The position numbers and the translations under genes are program-made. Below are positions 1 to 7,162 of a DNA stretch of 8,960 nucleotides, piece after piece. Origin of the DNA: Phycisphaerales bacterium (GTDB lineage: Bacteria > Planctomycetota > Phycisphaerae > Tepidisphaerales > Tepidisphaeraceae). The notes under the pieces were generated by a model. That model did no database searches, had not been told where the DNA came from, and was given only the letters and a program-made list of their open reading frames with translations. The DNA is taken from the NCBI GenBank assembly GCA_028288905.1, contig JAQGHJ010000211.1, positions 1 to 8,960 of the forward strand. Reading direction: 5' to 3'. Within the stretch, counting starts at the first letter, position 1. Each line of letters opens with the position of its first letter.

Positions 1-1853
1 TAGATGCCCCACGCCTGGCCGCGGGCCCAGGTGCTGCTGTCCTGATACCCCTGGGCCGTCTCGCCGCTGACGAAGTCGCCGGTGTCCCTGTCGAAGAACC
101 CCCAGTGGTAGCTGCCGCCGTCCGGGCGGATCAGGTACTTCATCGTCGTCTCGGCGTGGGCGATCGCGTGGGCGCGGTAGCTGGCCTTCCCGCCCGGCTG
201 CTTGGCCGCCCAGAACATCAGCTCCATGTCCATCAGCTGGTCCATCAGCAGCCCGAAGTTCGCCCTTGGGTTCCCGCTGTGGCTCTTGTTCCAGCTCGTA
301 TTGAACCCGCCGACCGTCGCGCTGTACTGCGAGTCCTTCGACGCGGCCGACTGGAGCAGCGCGTCCCGGTACTTCGTGTCGCCCGTCGCCTTGTACAGCG
401 GGGCCAGCGGCAGGAACGACCGGAACTCCACGTCCTCGACCAAGCTGCCGTTCACCTTCGTCGGGGCCGCGTACTGGACCGCCTTGTCCCGCCAGGCCGT
501 GTCCCCGGTCTGGTAGTACATCTGCCAGAGCTCCCCGGGGTAGAACCCGACCGTCCATTCGGTCACGTTGGTGGTCGCCCACTTGCCACCGGCGTTCGTG
601 ACCCGCGGGTACCGGCCGGGCGACGACTTGAGGTCGCTGTACGTCGCCTGAAGCTGCTGCCCGGCGAACGACAGGACCGACGCCAGCTTGGCGTCCAGGG
701 CCGCGTCGTGCGCGACCGGACCGGCCGGCGGGACCGTCGGGGGAACGACCGGCGGCACCACCGGGGGCACCGTCGGCGGGACGACTGGCGGGACAGCCGG
801 CGGCACCACCGGGGGAACGGCGGGGGGCACGACCGGCGGGACCTTCGGCGGCACGACCGGCGGCACCGTCGGCGGAATCGTGGGGGGCACAACCGGGGGC
901 GACGTGCCGGCCGACGCGACGACGGTGAACTTCACCGTCTTCGTCGCCCCGGCCGGGCCCGTCGCGTCGGCCCCGCCGTACGCCGTCACGGCCAGCGTGT
1001 GCGGCCCGACGGTCGGGGTCATGGCGTAGTAGTCGCCGCCAGCGTTACCGGCCAGCGCGTACGCCGACGTGTTGTCCACGCGGATCGACGCCCCGCCGTC
1101 GAGCACGAACTTGACGCTCCCGACCTCGGCCGGCGTCGGGTTCGCCCGCACGCTCAGCTGGGTGCCGGTCTGGGCGAGGTTGATCGTCTGCCCGGCGACG
1201 AGCGGGCCGATGTCGGCGTCCGTCGCGGCGTTCACGAGCGTCAGCCCGCCGGCGGCCGGGCCGGACCCGTTCACCTGCTGGCTGATCAGGATGTAGTTGA
1301 TCTTGGCCGTCGTGTCCGGGGCGGCCGCCACGGTCAGCTTGCCATCGGCGACGGCGACCGTCTTCGTCCCCGATACCCACCGGGCGGCCGCCGTCTGCTT
1401 GCCGGCCACCACCCGCACGCCCTCGGCGTCGATCTTGTAGCTCTCGTTCGTGGTCGTCGCGTCCCCGGCCGACACGCGTACCTGGTACGACCCGTTCGGG
1501 ACGGCGATCTCCCACACGCTCCCGCCGCCGGTCGGCCGAAGCACGGCGAAGACGTCCGACCGCGCGTCGGGGGACTTGGCCGCGTTGCGGTCGACCGCCG
1601 TCACGTTCGGCCCGCCGACCCACCCGTACGTCAGCCCGTTGGTCCGCGGGCCGTACGGCAGCCCCACGTCCGCCTTGTACCCGGCCGGGGCCGGCGTGTT
1701 CGGCGGCTGGAAAGCCACGGCCGCCCCGAACGCGTACAGCACCCGCGACTCCAGAGCCTCGGGCGCAACCGGCCCGGCTCCGGCCGCCCGGCGTCGACCC
1801 GCCCGCTCGGCCCGACGACGTGCCTCTCCCCGCTTGACTCGTGCGCTCGCCAT
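1..1853 (-). CDS. Modular secreted GH88-family unsaturated glucuronyl hydrolase, partial at C-terminus
   Basis: Reading the minus strand from ATG 1853 gives 617 uninterrupted residues that run off the window start. The N-terminus is Arg-rich and ends in PEALESRVLY (31-40), resembling the short N-terminal motif of planctomycete extracellular proteins; no classical signal peptide is seen. Residues about 44-190 are a malectin-like sugar-binding module (VAFQPPNTPAPAGY, LTYGW, NGSYQVRVSAGD). Residues about 195-312 are an Ig-like module. Residues 319-378 are fifteen PPxx repeats. From about 380 comes the catalytic domain: EWTVGFYPGELW (from 432), Asp474 in VEDVEF, Asp538 in LLMDQLMDMEL, and STWARGQAW (to 615). 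The Asp-Asp and Asp-to-WARGQAW spacings (64 and 71) fit the GH88 pair known as D88/D149. GH88 enzymes remove the 4,5-unsaturated uronic acid left by polysaccharide lyases. WARGQAW favours GH88 over GH105. Roughly 150 residues are missing. No good ribosome site precedes the start. Confidence 0.88.
   Translation of the reverse strand, partial: MASARVKRGEARRRAERAGRRRAAGAGPVAPEALESRVLYAFGAAVAFQPPNTPAPAGYKADVGLPYGPRTNGLTYGWVGGPNVTAVDRNAAKSPDARSDVFAVLRPTGGGSVWEIAVPNGSYQVRVSAGDATTTNESYKIDAEGVRVVAGKQTAAARWVSGTKTVAVADGKLTVAAAPDTTAKINYILISQQVNGSGPAAGGLTLVNAATDADIGPLVAGQTINLAQTGTQLSVRANPTPAEVGSVKFVLDGGASIRVDNTSAYALAGNAGGDYYAMTPTVGPHTLAVTAYGGADATGPAGATKTVKFTVVASAGTSPPVVPPTIPPTVPPVVPPKVPPVVPPAVPPVVPPAVPPVVPPTVPPVVPPVVPPTVPPAGPVAHDAALDAKLASVLSFAGQQLQATYSDLKSSPGRYPRVTNAGGKWATTNVTEWTVGFYPGELWQMYYQTGDTAWRDKAVQYAAPTKVNGSLVEDVEFRSFLPLAPLYKATGDTKYRDALLQSAASKDSQYSATVGGFNTSWNKSHSGNPRANFGLLMDQLMDMELMFWAAKQPGGKASYRAHAIAHAETTMKYLIRPDGGSYHWGFFDRDTGDFVSGETAQGYQDSSTWARGQAWGI
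720..899 (-). repeat. Fifteen tandem 12-bp units encoding a PPxx linker
   Basis: Inside the glycosidase gene, 180 bp consist of fifteen degenerate 12-bp units. Each encodes Pro-Pro followed by two residues, mostly VV, TV or AV, with TI, KV and a final AG once each. The repeat separates the Ig-like module from the catalytic domain, so it is inferred to be a stiff extended spacer. Synonymous third positions vary between units (ccg/ccc, gtc/gtg/gtt), so the array is not a recent perfect duplication. It could still change in copy number by slippage. Confidence 0.9.
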
Positions 1854-2186
1854 ATTGATTCGATTGTCAGACCGTCCGCGGCCACGCAAGCCGTACCGCC
1901 GGCGTGCGACGCGGGTTCCGAACGGGTTAGAGACCAAAGGAGACCGAATCGGCTCTGGCCGGCATCGGTTCGCCGTCACCAATTGAAACGCGAACCGGGG
2001 AAGGGTGCCGCCACACCCGACCAAGCATATCACCGCCAGTGGCCGTGACCACCGTTACCTAAAAGCCAGCCGCCCCCGCTCGCTTCGGGCAAGACAGTAA
2101 CACTACGCCGGCAAACCGCCACGGTTTTCCGCCCCTGCGGACACCAATTTTGCCCTGCCGTCCACGACTAAGCCGGCTCATCCGCG
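1854..2186. other. Gene-free stretch upstream of the glycosidase
   Basis: These 333 bp lie between the stop of the deaminase gene and the start of the glycosidase gene, both on the minus strand. Base composition is less GC-rich than the flanking genes. The minus frame of the glycosidase stays open into this region but has no ATG and no family-like sequence. The only structure I see is a short hairpin at 2128-2141 (5-bp arms tccgc/gcgga, 4-base loop), about 45 bp past the deaminase stop and without a following T tract on that strand. It is too weak to call a terminator. The glycosidase promoter should lie here, but no convincing -35/-10 pair is visible. Confidence 0.6.
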
Positions 2187-3248
2187 TCAGCGGACCGTGG
2201 TGGCGGAAAAGGCGTGGTCGAAGCTCGCCCGCTGGCACTCCCGCATTTGCTCGAACGTAATCACGTCCCGGGTGAGCAGGTTCTCGTACTCGTTCGGCAA
2301 GCGGACCCCGTGCAGGCCGGCGTTATCGGTACACAGGGCGATCGGCACGCCCGCGTCGCGGCACCGCAGGAACACGTCCCGCAGGTCGGCGTAGTCCTGG
2401 AGGGTGCCGGTGCGGAGGTAGGTGGTCGGGCAGATCTCCAGGCACTGCTTCCGCCGGGCGACGGCCTTCAGCAGGTCGGGGAACCGCAACGGGATCTGCA
2501 GCCCGTGCCCGATCCGGTCCAGGTACGGGAGCAGGGCCGGGTGGCACCCGTCGGCCGTCTCGAACAGGTGGGCCGTCGTCTTGAGCCCGAGCCGCCGGGC
2601 CCGGCGGAACAGCTTGACGAACTCCGGCATCCGCTCGGCGTACGCCACGTCCGGCCCGGCCAGGTCCACGCCGCACACCTGCCCCGGCATGGCGGCGGCC
2701 AGATCGACGATCGCGTCGTTCACCGCGGCCGGCAGCCGGCTGTGGGCGCACAGGATCTGGGCCATCCGGATCGGGAACTGCCCCTGCGCCGTCGCCGCGG
2801 CCGCCACCACCTCCACGACCGACCGCATCTGGTCGATCCGCTGGCTCTGCGGCAGGTGGGCGTCGGTCCGGTTGTACGGCGTGTACCGCAGCTCGACGTA
2901 CGCAAGGTTGTCGAACAGGTACGCCCCGCGGACCAGCCGGGTGACGAAGTAGTACAGCGTCGGGTCGGCCGGCTGCTGGACGAGCTCGACCAGCTCGTGC
3001 ATCCGCAGGTAGTCGGCCAGGCTGCTCCGCCGCTGGGTGAAGACCCGGGCGAACCGTTCGTACGTCGGGTACTTCGCCAGCAGCGGGTGCCCGTCCCGCT
3101 GGAGCCGGACGTACAGGATGTGCGGGATGATCGCCCCGCCGAGGTGCAGGTGCAGCTCGGCGTACAGCCCGCGGTGCGGGGCCGCCGGGGGAGCGGCGGC
3201 GGCGGGCGGTTCGACGGGGCGGCGGGGCATGGGGCGGCCCGGCATCAT
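2187..3248 (-). CDS. Adenosine deaminase-family amidohydrolase
   Basis: The 353-residue product has the ordered signature of the adenosine/AMP deaminase branch of the metal-dependent amidohydrolases. AELHLHLGGA carries the metal ligands His33 and His35. VDLAG follows, then TAHLFE with His227 and the catalytic Glu230, RIGHG with His248, LEICPTT, and a metal-ligand Asp308 in CTDNAG followed by LPNEYENL. Length and spacing match adenosine deaminases, which hydrolyse the 6-amino group of adenosine in the cytoplasm. Two motifs are altered: the usual HAGE is HLFE, keeping His and Glu, and the usual Asp-Asp is Asp308-Asn309. The substrate may therefore be a different aminopurine or adenosine derivative. 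I chose ATG 3248 because AGGG stands six bases upstream. ATG 3245 or 3230 are alternatives, since residues 1-25 are Pro/Ala-rich and poorly conserved in type. It diverges from the pseudopilin-like gene. Confidence 0.85.
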   Translation of the reverse strand: MMPGRPMPRRPVEPPAAAAPPAAPHRGLYAELHLHLGGAIIPHILYVRLQRDGHPLLAKYPTYERFARVFTQRRSSLADYLRMHELVELVQQPADPTLYYFVTRLVRGAYLFDNLAYVELRYTPYNRTDAHLPQSQRIDQMRSVVEVVAAAATAQGQFPIRMAQILCAHSRLPAAVNDAIVDLAAAMPGQVCGVDLAGPDVAYAERMPEFVKLFRRARRLGLKTTAHLFETADGCHPALLPYLDRIGHGLQIPLRFPDLLKAVARRKQCLEICPTTYLRTGTLQDYADLRDVFLRCRDAGVPIALCTDNAGLHGVRLPNEYENLLTRDVITFEQMRECQRASFDHAFSATTVR

Positions 3249-3401
3249 GCGCGGCCCTGCACGGGCGTCAACGCGGGACCGCCCGTAGGGCCCAGGCACC
3301 CAGGGGCCGCCGGTCGATTCTTGCACATCCCCCGGGCGGGCCGCCGCGCGGTGGTAGCGTCGGCCACCGCGGCCCCCGTGTCGGGCGGCCGCGCCCTCGT
3401 C

Positions 3402-4292
3402 GTGACCCGGCCCCACACCAACCCCACTGGCGAAGCCGCCGTCCCGCCCCGCGCCCGCCGCGCCGGCGGGTTCACGCTCGTCGAGCTGCTGATGGTGGTC
3501 GGAATCGTCGCCGGCCTGACCGGCATTTTGCTCCCCTCGCTGGCAATGGCCCGCCGGCGGGTGCAGGCGGTCGAGTGCCTGAACAACCTGCGGACGCTCG
3601 GCATCGGCATGTCGGCCTACGCGGCCGAGTTCCGCGGCGTCCTGCCGTGGGAGGGGTACGCCGAGGGGGACCGGCCGACCCGCCACCTCGGGCCGTGGGA
3701 CGAGCCGTCCAGCTGGTTCAACGCCGCCCCGAAGTGGGCCGGCCTGGAGCCGTACAACAAGCTGCTGGCCACGGCCGACGCCGGGACGCGGGCGCTGCCG
3801 AAGGACGGGGACAAGTCCGTGTTCGTCTGCCCCGCCGCCGGCCCGGCCGCCTCGGCGTCGGCCGAGGACGCGATTGCCGACGGCTACGTCCTGCTGTACG
3901 GCCTGGACCAATCCGGCGCGGCCGTCCGCCGCAAGACGTTCTGGTGCTATGCCTACAACACGCAGCTCGACGAGGGGGTCGAGGACCGGAACGTGAACTA
4001 CCGAGTAACCGTGTCCCTCGCCGCCCTGAAGAGCCCGGGCGAGACGATCGTGCTGGCCGAGAAGCTCGTCCGCCCGGACGAGGCCGACCCGCCGTACGCC
4101 GGCAGCGTCGGGCAGCAGGAGATCAGCCAGAAGGAGTTCGCCGGCCGGCACGACAAGGGCGGGCACCTGCTGTTCGCTGACGGGCACGTCGCGTGGTTCG
4201 GCCGGGCGGAGGTGACGACCCCGACCGCCCCGGGCTCCGGCGTCTACAGCCGGCCTGGCTTCCTGATCTGGGACCCGCGGTACGGCAAGTGA
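3402..4292 (+). CDS. Prepilin-type N-methylation and H-X9-DG domain protein (pseudopilin-like)
   Basis: The product has a type IV prepilin N-terminus. A basic leader ends RRAGG, then FTLVELLMVVGIVAGL begins at residue 24, with Glu28 as the conserved Glu5 of the mature pilin and a single hydrophobic helix. Prepilin peptidase should cleave before Phe24 and leave the protein in the inner membrane or a pseudopilus. Near the C-terminus His250 is followed by nine residues and then Asp260-Gly261 (RHDKGGHLLFADGHV). This is the H-X9-DG motif of the large planctomycete/Verrucomicrobia family related to DUF1559. The middle (40-240) is a globular domain of unknown role. There is no ATG start. I chose GTG 3402 because it gives a normal-length leader; GTG 3378, GTG 3351 and TTG 3321 are possible and none has a clear ribosome site. 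The family is expanded in planctomycetes and its function is unsettled. Confidence 0.85.
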   Translation: MTRPHTNPTGEAAVPPRARRAGGFTLVELLMVVGIVAGLTGILLPSLAMARRRVQAVECLNNLRTLGIGMSAYAAEFRGVLPWEGYAEGDRPTRHLGPWDEPSSWFNAAPKWAGLEPYNKLLATADAGTRALPKDGDKSVFVCPAAGPAASASAEDAIADGYVLLYGLDQSGAAVRRKTFWCYAYNTQLDEGVEDRNVNYRVTVSLAALKSPGETIVLAEKLVRPDEADPPYAGSVGQQEISQKEFAGRHDKGGHLLFADGHVAWFGRAEVTTPTAPGSGVYSRPGFLIWDPRYGK

Positions 4293-4365
4293 ACGGCGTG
4301 GCCTTGAACGGCTCGGCCACGACCCGATTAGCCGGAGCCGTTTGCCCGTCCGTGCTGCGCGGCGT

Positions 4366-4404
4366 GGGTGGCATGGGCAAACTTCGTGTTTGCCCATGCC
4401 ACCC
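4366..4404. repeat. Perfect 17-bp inverted repeat (hairpin), terminator-like or dispersed palindrome
   Basis: The arms gggtggcatgggcaaac (4366-4382) and gtttgcccatgccaccc (4388-4404) are exact reverse complements around a 5-base ttcgt loop. The element begins 73 bp after the pseudopilin-like stop and about 100 bp before the next start. It could end transcription of the upstream gene, but no T tract follows. A partial third copy of one arm, gtttgccc, occurs at 4340-4347 and could pair with the left arm instead. Its position between genes and its symmetry also fit a dispersed REP-type palindrome. I cannot tell these apart from this window. Confidence 0.8.
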
Positions 4405-4494
4405 GGAGAGGGCCAATCGACTTTCGTGCCACGCCGAGTCCTTCGGCCGGCACCGCCAGCCTTCGAAAGTTCACCGCTAATAGACCCATTGATC

Positions 4495-4498
4495 GGAG
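4495..4498 (+). promoter_or_regulatory. Ribosome binding site fixing a GTG start
   Basis: GGAG stands seven bases before GTG 4506. It decides the start of the PEP-CTERM gene, whose reading frame is open for about 140 bp further upstream. It places a normal signal peptide right at the N-terminus. Confidence 0.7.
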
Positions 4499-4505
4499 TT
4501 CCGTC

Positions 4506-5798
4506 GTGAACGCAGTGATCCGCCGTTCCTCCCCTGCCGTCGCCGCGGCGACTCTCGCCGCTCTGGCCGTCCTTGGCCCTGCCCCCTCGGCCCGGGCGGG
4601 CTTCGTCCAAGGCACCCTCGTCGTCCTCCGCGTCGGCGACGGCACGAACCCGGCCGCGTTCGCCGCCGGCGGCACGTCCGCCCAATCCGTCAGCCTCGAC
4701 GTGTACGGCGCCACGACCGGTGCCCTGCTCGGCACGCACGCGATGCCGGCGGCGGCCGGGGACGCGGCCCGGGTCGTGCTGTCGGCCAAGAGCGACGACC
4801 ACGACGGGCACCTGAACCTGTCCGCCGACGGGCAGTACCTGACGTTCGCCGGGTACCGGGCGGACCCCGGATCGGCCTACCCGGCCGCCCTGTCGGCGGC
4901 CGCCGCCCCGCGGGTCGTCGCCCGGGTGGGCGGCACCTTCGCGGCCGACACGAGCACCACGCTCGCCGGGGCGTACAGCGGCGTGACGATCACGGCCGCC
5001 GCCAGCACGGACGGCACCCGGTTCTGGACCGTCGGCGGGAACGAGGCGACCGGCACCGGGGGGCTGCGGTACGTGGCCGGCGTCGGCGGGACCGGGTCGG
5101 TGAACGTCAGCCGGACCCAGACCGGCGCGAACGCCGACTCGTACCGCAACGTCCGCGTCGTCGGCGGCCAGCTGGTCGCCAACACCGCGTCGCAGGGGTC
5201 GTTCGCGAACCGCGGGGCGTACCGGATGTCGATCAACGGCGGGCTGCCGGCGGCCGCGTCGGCCACCGCGTCGACTGCGACCGGCGTCATCGTCAACCAG
5301 GAGGGCAGCCTGACCGACGCGGCCGGCAACGCCGACGCCGACGGCAAGGGCAAGAACCACCCGAAGAGCGACTCCGTCTTCGTCGACGTCAACGGCGACG
5401 GCACCGCCGAGACGGCCTACACGACCGGCGGCAAGGAGGACCTGGAGAAGTGGAACCTGTCCGCCGGCGGCCAGTGGCTCCGGACTGACAACGTCACCTT
5501 CGCCAGCCTGGCCGAGATCAACGCGCTGGACTACGCCGTGTCCGGCGGGGTCGTCAGCGTGTTCGCGTCGACCGACGGCGGGATCTACCGGCTGGCGGAC
5601 GCCGGCGGCGTCGGCGGCCCGATCTCGTCGGCGGCCGTCAACGCGTCCCGGGTGTTCACGGACGGATACTTCATCCCGGCCGGGTCCGGGACGCAGTTCC
5701 GCGGGCTGGCCGTGGTGCCGGAGCCGGCCGGCCTGGCGGTGTTCGGCTTCGCGGCGGCGGCCGGGCTGCTGGCGCGGCGACGGCGGGGGCAGCGATGA
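4506..5798 (+). CDS. PEP-CTERM exported protein, probable beta-propeller-like surface protein
   Basis: The 430-residue product starts with a signal peptide (RR at 6-7, Ala/Leu-rich core, likely cleavage after ARA at 31). It ends with a PEP-CTERM sorting signal: VVPEP at 403-407, a hydrophobic helix, and the basic tail ARRRRGQR. Exosortase systems recognise such tails and pass the protein to the cell surface or matrix; no exosortase gene is in the window. The body is Gly/Ala/Thr/Ser-rich with recurring 'S-x-D-G-x-x-x-T' strands (LSADGQYLTFAGY, AASTDGTRFWTVGG, FASTDGGIYRL), suggesting a beta-propeller-like fold. The opening VQGTLVVLRVGDG resembles a recurrent PEP-CTERM family. DVNGDGTAE (294-302) looks like a calcium-binding loop. 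GTG 4506 is chosen because of the GGAG upstream and the signal peptide. The substrate or partner is not known. Confidence 0.85.
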   Translation: MNAVIRRSSPAVAAATLAALAVLGPAPSARAGFVQGTLVVLRVGDGTNPAAFAAGGTSAQSVSLDVYGATTGALLGTHAMPAAAGDAARVVLSAKSDDHDGHLNLSADGQYLTFAGYRADPGSAYPAALSAAAAPRVVARVGGTFAADTSTTLAGAYSGVTITAAASTDGTRFWTVGGNEATGTGGLRYVAGVGGTGSVNVSRTQTGANADSYRNVRVVGGQLVANTASQGSFANRGAYRMSINGGLPAAASATASTATGVIVNQEGSLTDAAGNADADGKGKNHPKSDSVFVDVNGDGTAETAYTTGGKEDLEKWNLSAGGQWLRTDNVTFASLAEINALDYAVSGGVVSVFASTDGGIYRLADAGGVGGPISSAAVNASRVFTDGYFIPAGSGTQFRGLAVVPEPAGLAVFGFAAAAGLLARRRRGQR

Positions 5799-5841
5799 CG
5801 ATGACAGGCTAGCCGCCTGAACGATCAGAACTTCGCGCCGG

Positions 5842-6040
5842 GACGACCTCGCCGCATGGGCAATGGCGTGCCCAGCCGGCGCGTTCCACCGCTCCCCTCG
5901 GGAGAGGTCGTCGGGACGAAGCCGCGGCGGGTGAGGGTGGACGTAAAAGTGCCTTCGCGCCATCGGGCCCGGTGGCTCGGCAAGCCCGGGACCGCCCCGC
6001 CGTTCACCCTCACCCCAACCCTCTCCCGGAGAGGGAGGGA
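5842..6040. repeat. Intergenic palindromic repeat region (REP/MITE-like)
   Basis: The gap between the PEP-CTERM and WD40 genes (5799-6087) holds nested inverted repeats and no gene. Segment 5929-5943 (gggtgagggtggacg) pairs with 6001-6015 in 14 of 15 positions. Segment 5842-5850 (gacgacctc) pairs exactly with 5904-5912. Small hairpins sit at 5857-5874 (tgggca/tgccca) and near 6021-6033 (ctctcc/ggagag). The text 'caccctcaccccaaccctc' followed by 'tcccggagaggg' resembles a boilerplate intergenic repeat found in many high-GC bacteria, which produces false ORFs reading LTPTLSRRGRE or SLPLRERVGVRVN. Both are seen here. The outer limits are approximate, and the dispersed nature is inferred. Confidence 0.65.
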
Positions 6041-6076
6041 GCCGGAGGGATCGGCCACATCAAATCAATCTCGCCC

Positions 6077-6082
6077 GGAGGA
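6077..6082 (+). promoter_or_regulatory. Strong ribosome binding site of the WD40 gene
   Basis: GGAGGA lies five bases before ATG 6088. It is the best Shine-Dalgarno match in the window and fixes the start of the WD40 gene directly at its signal peptide. Confidence 0.75.
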
Positions 6083-6087
6083 CCGCC

Positions 6088-7122
6088 ATGTTCCCTTCCC
6101 TGCTCGCCGTCCTCGCCGCCGTCGCGACGGCCGCCGTCCCCGCCACTCAAGCTGCACCCGCCACCCGCTCTTCCAGCCCCCGGCGGCTCGAAGGTCACGC
6201 CGCCGCCGTCACGGCCCTGGCGTTCCCGCCGGACGGGCGGACGTTGGTCACCGGGTCCGACGTGGGCGAGGTGATCCGGTGGGACCTACCCGCCGGTACG
6301 CCGCACGTCGTGGCGGCCGAGTCGCGGGCGGCCGCCCGCGGCCCCGGCGCGACGCTCCCCGCGCCGAAGCCCGCGACGGCACACGAGGGCAAGGTGTACG
6401 CCGTCGCCTTCGCACCCGCCGGCGGCGGGTTCGCCACCGGCGGGATGGACGGGATCGTCCGGGTGTGGGACCCGGCCGGCCGGCTGCGGCAGGCGATCGA
6501 CGGGCACGACGACCGGGTGTACGCCGTCGCGTTCTCGCCGGACGGCACGACCCTCGCGTCGGCCGGCAAGGACGCGACGATCCGGCTGTGGGACGCCCGC
6601 ACCTGGCGCGGCCGGGCCACCCTGAGGGGGCACGAGGACGGCGTTCGGGCCCTGGCGTTCACGCCGGACGGCCGACGGCTCCTGTCGCTCAGCCGGGACG
6701 GCGTGGTGAACGCCTGGCCGGCCGACGCGACGGGCGAGGCCACCCGCCCGGCCGGCACCCTCCGCGGCCACACCGACCGCGCGTACGGGTTGACGGTCTC
6801 CCCCGACGGCAAAACGATCGCGACGGCCGGCAAGGACGAGGTCGTGATCCTGTGGGACGCGGGCACGCTCATGCCTATCCGCAAACTCCGCGGCCACGGC
6901 GGCCGGATCGGGTCCGTCGCGTTCTCGCCGGACGGGAAGACGCTCGCGTCGGCCGGCCACGGCGGCAGGGTCGTCCTGTGGGACGCGGCGACCGGTGCCC
7001 GCCGGGCCAGCCTGTCCGGGTGCGAGGGAACGGTCAACGAAGTGCAGTTCAGCCCCGACGGCCGCACCCTCGTTGGGGCGGCCGAGGACGGGCGGGTGTA
7101 CCTTTGGGCCGCAGGCGGGTGA
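6088..7122 (+). CDS. Secreted seven-bladed WD40 repeat protein
   Basis: The 344-residue product opens with a signal peptide (MFPSLLAVLAAVATAAVPA, cleavage probably around residues 19-25). Seven WD40 repeats follow, each of the pattern 'GH...V..LAFSPDG..LAS...D..I.LWD'. They start at LEGHAAAV (34), AHEGKVYAV, IDGHDDRVYAV, LRGHEDGVRAL, LRGHTDRAYGL, LRGHGGRIGSV and LSGCEGTVNEV. Seven is exactly one closed beta-propeller, so the protein is a stand-alone propeller and not a fragment. Blade 4 ends NAWPA and the last blade has Cys in place of the GH histidine. A 35-residue Ala/Pro-rich insertion separates blades 1 and 2. WD40 propellers act as binding scaffolds; the export signal puts this one in the periplasm. 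In planctomycetes they are common and often fused to kinases or cytochromes; here there is no such fusion. The partner is unknown. Confidence 0.9.
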   Translation: MFPSLLAVLAAVATAAVPATQAAPATRSSSPRRLEGHAAAVTALAFPPDGRTLVTGSDVGEVIRWDLPAGTPHVVAAESRAAARGPGATLPAPKPATAHEGKVYAVAFAPAGGGFATGGMDGIVRVWDPAGRLRQAIDGHDDRVYAVAFSPDGTTLASAGKDATIRLWDARTWRGRATLRGHEDGVRALAFTPDGRRLLSLSRDGVVNAWPADATGEATRPAGTLRGHTDRAYGLTVSPDGKTIATAGKDEVVILWDAGTLMPIRKLRGHGGRIGSVAFSPDGKTLASAGHGGRVVLWDAATGARRASLSGCEGTVNEVQFSPDGRTLVGAAEDGRVYLWAAGG

Positions 7123-7162
7123 GCATCCGTCCGAGCCGCTGACTATTTTGGGGCAGTTTGAG

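Noticed and set aside
105..2048. A 647-residue plus-strand open frame over the glycosidase
   Set aside because: It is an Arg/Gly/His-rich antisense shadow. The minus strand carries clear GH88 and malectin-like motifs over the same stretch.
2128..2141. Short hairpin after the deaminase gene
   Set aside because: There are only five base pairs and no T tract on the transcribed strand, so it is too weak to call a terminator.
3249..3401. Promoters in the divergent gap between the deaminase and pseudopilin-like genes
   Set aside because: TTGCAC at 3321 and a few AT-rich words occur, but no pair with correct spacing to either gene stands out.
3249..5963. A minus-strand frame open for more than 2.7 kb upstream of the deaminase, antisense to the pseudopilin-like and PEP-CTERM genes
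   Set aside because: It reads as Arg/Gly/Ala/Val-rich low-complexity text with no family motifs. It lies opposite two well-supported genes, and stops are rare in such GC-rich DNA. Only the 3' part from 3248 is a real gene.
5825..6058. A 77-residue minus-strand ORF in the PEP-CTERM/WD40 gap
   Set aside because: The sequence (SLPLRERVGVRVN and similar) is the typical false translation of an intergenic palindromic repeat.
6088..7122. Near-repeated DNA in the WD40 gene as a tandem repeat array or CRISPR-like structure
   Set aside because: The repetition is explained by diverged WD40 blades of about 40 residues; there are no identical repeats with unique spacers.
5856..7142. A plus-strand open frame overlapping the WD40 gene in another frame
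   Set aside because: Its text is Arg/Pro-rich and out of frame with the seven WD40 repeats. Its start lies in the palindromic repeat region.
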